Shown piece after piece: positions 61,351 to 62,552 of a stretch of 62,552 nucleotides of DNA. The notes beneath the pieces were generated by a model. That model ran no database searches. It was not told the DNA's origin and saw only the letters and a program-made list of their open reading frames with translations. The stretch comes from JAFGDH01 sp964441265 (GTDB taxonomy: Archaea > Aenigmatarchaeota > Aenigmatarchaeia > QMZP01 > QMZT01). The stretch covers positions 1-62,552 of the forward strand of contig CAYYKJ010000008.1 in NCBI GenBank assembly GCA_964441265.1, written 5' to 3'. The first letter of the stretch is position 1. Each line of letters begins with the position of its first letter. The translations under genes were made by a program, and so were the position numbers.

Positions 61351-61764
61351 ATGCCAGAAGAAAATAACGAACAAGTTATGAAAAGCGTATTTGATAACTT
61401 TCCAAAGTATTCAAGAGATGGAGAAACTTTAACTTTAGATGGTGAAAATGTTAAATATGATTATATTCGTAGTAATCAAGACCCAAGTTATGTGGGAACT
61501 TTGCATGATAGACAAAGATTCGCAAAATCTGCACTCATCGAATTAATAGATAAAATGCTTTCTGCAACTCCTAGGCAAGCATCTCTTGCTACAGAATCTT
61601 TTAAAGAAGATTTTGATGATAGCGAAAGTATGTATAGTGGATCTCATCTGGGACCTGGTCCATCATACAAAACTCAATTAACTTTAGAATTAAGAATGGT
61701 AAATGATATTCCTGTTTTACGAACAGATGGTATGTTGCCTTGGCAATATTTGAAAATAGAATAA
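61351..61764 (+). CDS. Cassette-encoded hypothetical protein
   Basis: A 137-residue soluble acidic protein beginning MPEENNEQVMKSVFDNFPKY. No family is recognised. Two regions look structured: IELIDKMLSATPRQASLATE (helical) and TQLTLELRMVNDIPVLRTDG (strands). GGGGG precedes the ATG. It is the single gene of a 759-bp cassette whose start (TTAGTTTC) and end box (GAAACTAAC) are exact reverse complements. Confidence 0.68.
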   Translation: MPEENNEQVMKSVFDNFPKYSRDGETLTLDGENVKYDYIRSNQDPSYVGTLHDRQRFAKSALIELIDKMLSATPRQASLATESFKEDFDDSESMYSGSHLGPGPSYKTQLTLELRMVNDIPVLRTDGMLPWQYLKIE

Positions 61765-61805
61765 AAGCCCAATTTTTCTCTTTCTGTCGCCTAAGGGCAA
61801 ATTGA

Positions 61806-61887
61806 AACTAACATCAGGGATAAAAGAAGTTTTCGGAGCGAATTTGGGAAATTTCGGCAGGAAATTTCCTCTTAATCGCTGTTAAAC
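61806..61887 (+). repeat. attC-like site 5
   Basis: Left box AACTAAC (61806-61812), right box GTTAAAC (61881-61887), which fits the integron consensus GTTRRRY, with cleavage after G61881. Arms AACA[TCA]GGGAT-AA and TTAATCGCTGTT pair with a three-base excess on the left. Inside are GAAG, a weak hairpin, TTTGGG and hairpin GAAATTT/AAATTTC-like sequence. The extended left box GAAACTAAC matches the start of the preceding cassette. Confidence 0.72.
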
Positions 61888-61930
61888 TCCCCGAACGAAA
61901 CGAAGTGGAGTGAGAGTGCAACGCGGTCGA

Positions 61931-61947
61931 GGATTTCTAAGAAATCC
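61931..61947 (+). other. Cassette-leader hairpin
   Basis: GGATTTC-TAA-GAAATCC is a perfect 7-bp stem about 50 nt after the site 5 cleavage point. The leader before it (CCCCGAACGAAA ... GTGAGAGTGCAACG) resembles the leader after site 3. Confidence 0.5.
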
Positions 61948-61972
61948 GAAGAAGTCGCTGACGAGGGCGTAA

Positions 61973-61982
61973 AATTTATAAC
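61973..61982 (+). promoter_or_regulatory. TATA box of cassette gene 62007
   Basis: AATTTATAAC lies about 28 nt before the ATG at 62007, again implying a leaderless transcript from within the cassette. Confidence 0.58.
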
Positions 61983-62006
61983 TTTACGTATAATTACACA
62001 ATTAGT

Positions 62007-62477
62007 ATGTTTTCAGAAACTGAGCAAAAAGCAATACAAGAGAAACTCGAGCAATTAAGAAGAGTCAAAGAAGGAACATTAACTCCTCAAGAATTAGCGG
62101 ATTTAATCACACAAAGAAGGATGGGATGGATACAAGAACATTTAGAAGAAATGTTAGGAAAATATGAAGGATTAAATCCTGAGGAGCAAGCATATAAAAT
62201 TGTCTTCTTTGACCATATGAAAATAAATTCTGAACACTCAAAAATGGTGAGAGTTTCTCCGAGAAAGATTAGAATAAAATCGTATAATTTCTGCCCGTAT
62301 TTAGAAGCATGCAAAGAATTAGATTTGGAAACTAGGTTTGTTTGTCATGAAATTGGAGAACCATCAATTCAAAGAATGATGGAGGTAATAAATCCAAATC
62401 TAAGGTTTAGCAGAAATTATACTAATATCAGACCATATAATGGTGCTTTTTGCGAAGAATTTATTGAACTTCTATAG
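62007..62477 (+). CDS. Cassette-encoded protein, possibly ATC-hydrolase-like
   Basis: A 156-residue protein with a helical N-terminal half (MFSETEQKAIQEKLEQLRRV) and a C-terminal part with ordered Cys and Glu residues: YNFCPYLEACKELDLETRFV, CHEIGEPSIQRMMEVINPNL, FSRNYTNIRPYNGAFCEEF. This Cys pattern reminds me of the L-2-amino-thiazoline-4-carboxylate hydrolase-like family, but the match is weak. It lies in a cassette flanked by sites 5 and 6 with exact 9-nt boundary complementarity. Confidence 0.6.
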   Translation: MFSETEQKAIQEKLEQLRRVKEGTLTPQELADLITQRRMGWIQEHLEEMLGKYEGLNPEEQAYKIVFFDHMKINSEHSKMVRVSPRKIRIKSYNFCPYLEACKELDLETRFVCHEIGEPSIQRMMEVINPNLRFSRNYTNIRPYNGAFCEEFIELL

Positions 62478-62494
62478 CCCTCGCCAGCGATTGA

Positions 62495-62552
62495 GTTTAA
62501 CATATCGGGCTATACGAAGCTGTCGCTTGCGACAGTTTGGGCAAAGGCTGAA
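62495..62552 (+). repeat. attC-like site 6 (cut by window end)
   Basis: Left box GTTTAAC (62495-62501), which fits the integron consensus RYYYAAC; the extended GAGTTTAAC is the exact reverse complement of GTTAAACTC at the start of this cassette (61881-61889). It continues AACATATCGGGCTATACGAAG, hairpin CTGTCGC-TT-GCGACAG and TTTGGG, the shared architecture. The right half lies outside the window. Confidence 0.68.

Noticed and set aside
1..62552. CRISPR array
   Set aside because: No series of identical 24-37-nt repeats with unique spacers; the repeats in the right end are long imperfect inverted repeats separated by genes.
57936..62552. Integron integrase or attI within the window
   Set aside because: No open frame in or next to the array shows the tyrosine-recombinase R-H-R-Y pattern; the array is described without an integrase.
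57936..62552. Attributing the inverted repeats to MITEs or IS605 ends
   Set aside because: They differ in sequence from the IS605 hairpins at 42364 and 43985, have no target duplications, and the cassette-wise 9-nt complementarity is not expected for MITEs.

Overview
The window is a piece of an archaeal chromosome, most likely from the DPANN group. The evidence is archaeal-type ribosomal proteins uS13, uS4, uS11 and uL3, an aRF1 release factor, FEN1, an XPF/Hef-type ERCC4 nuclease, TATA boxes 25 to 30 nt upstream of many starts (leaderless transcripts), and a primase in which the small-subunit catalytic domain is fused to a PriL-type Fe-S domain, as in Nanoarchaeum. I cannot name the phylum. 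Most of the window is fairly GC-rich; the IS element (42.36-44.0 kb) and the right end (from about 57.94 kb) are clearly more AT-rich.

Layout. 1-6.04 kb: a minus-strand tandem array of signal-less eight-bladed PQQ/BamB-like propeller paralogues. Neighbours overlap by 43-58 nt, and a one-blade mini-paralogue heads the array. 6.24 kb: tRNA-Gln(CTG) and a secreted subtilase. 8.7-16.7 kb: housekeeping and repair genes (Mth938 protein, FEN1, KaiC-like ATPase, KsgA/Dim1, CPA2 antiporter, DRG GTPase, NadC-NadE, small zinc proteins). 16.8-23.5 kb: SLC13 transporter, MtnA, a lone PorB, fused primase, HDAC-family hydrolase, ERCC4 nuclease. 23.6-26.7 kb: a pilin-like gene and four overlapping minor-pilin-like genes. 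26.7-30.2 kb: MTTase and GlmS. 30.4-38.6 kb: cell-surface genes with several winged-helix regulators and a MinD ATPase. 38.7-42.3 kb: aRF1 and ribosomal proteins. 42.4-44.0 kb: an intact IS200/IS605 element (tnpA, tnpB). 44.06-53.0 kb: a 2914-residue surface protein with its own HTH partner. 53.3-57.9 kb: a PadR-controlled MacB-type ABC system.

The main discovery candidate is 57.94-62.55 kb. This AT-rich stretch carries six long inverted-repeat sites with a shared architecture: outer arms AACA...TGTT, then GAAG, hairpin, TTTGGG, hairpin. They separate small ORFs of mostly unknown function. At two intervals the sequence after the right-hand G^TT point (TTAGTTTC, TTAAACTC) is the exact reverse complement of the left box of the next site (GAAACTAAC, GAGTTTAAC). 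That is the signature of integron gene cassettes bounded by attC sites. No integrase is visible, so the window shows an integron-like cassette array (CALIN-like) in an archaeon, with cassettes that seem to carry their own archaeal promoters.

Other points worth a second look: an aRF1 whose GGQ motif reads GGW-S-Q, two genes that appear to start at CTG, a PadR tandem operator, four 21-bp-phased repeats upstream of a surface-protein promoter, and uL3 placed in the uS13-uS4-uS11 cluster.
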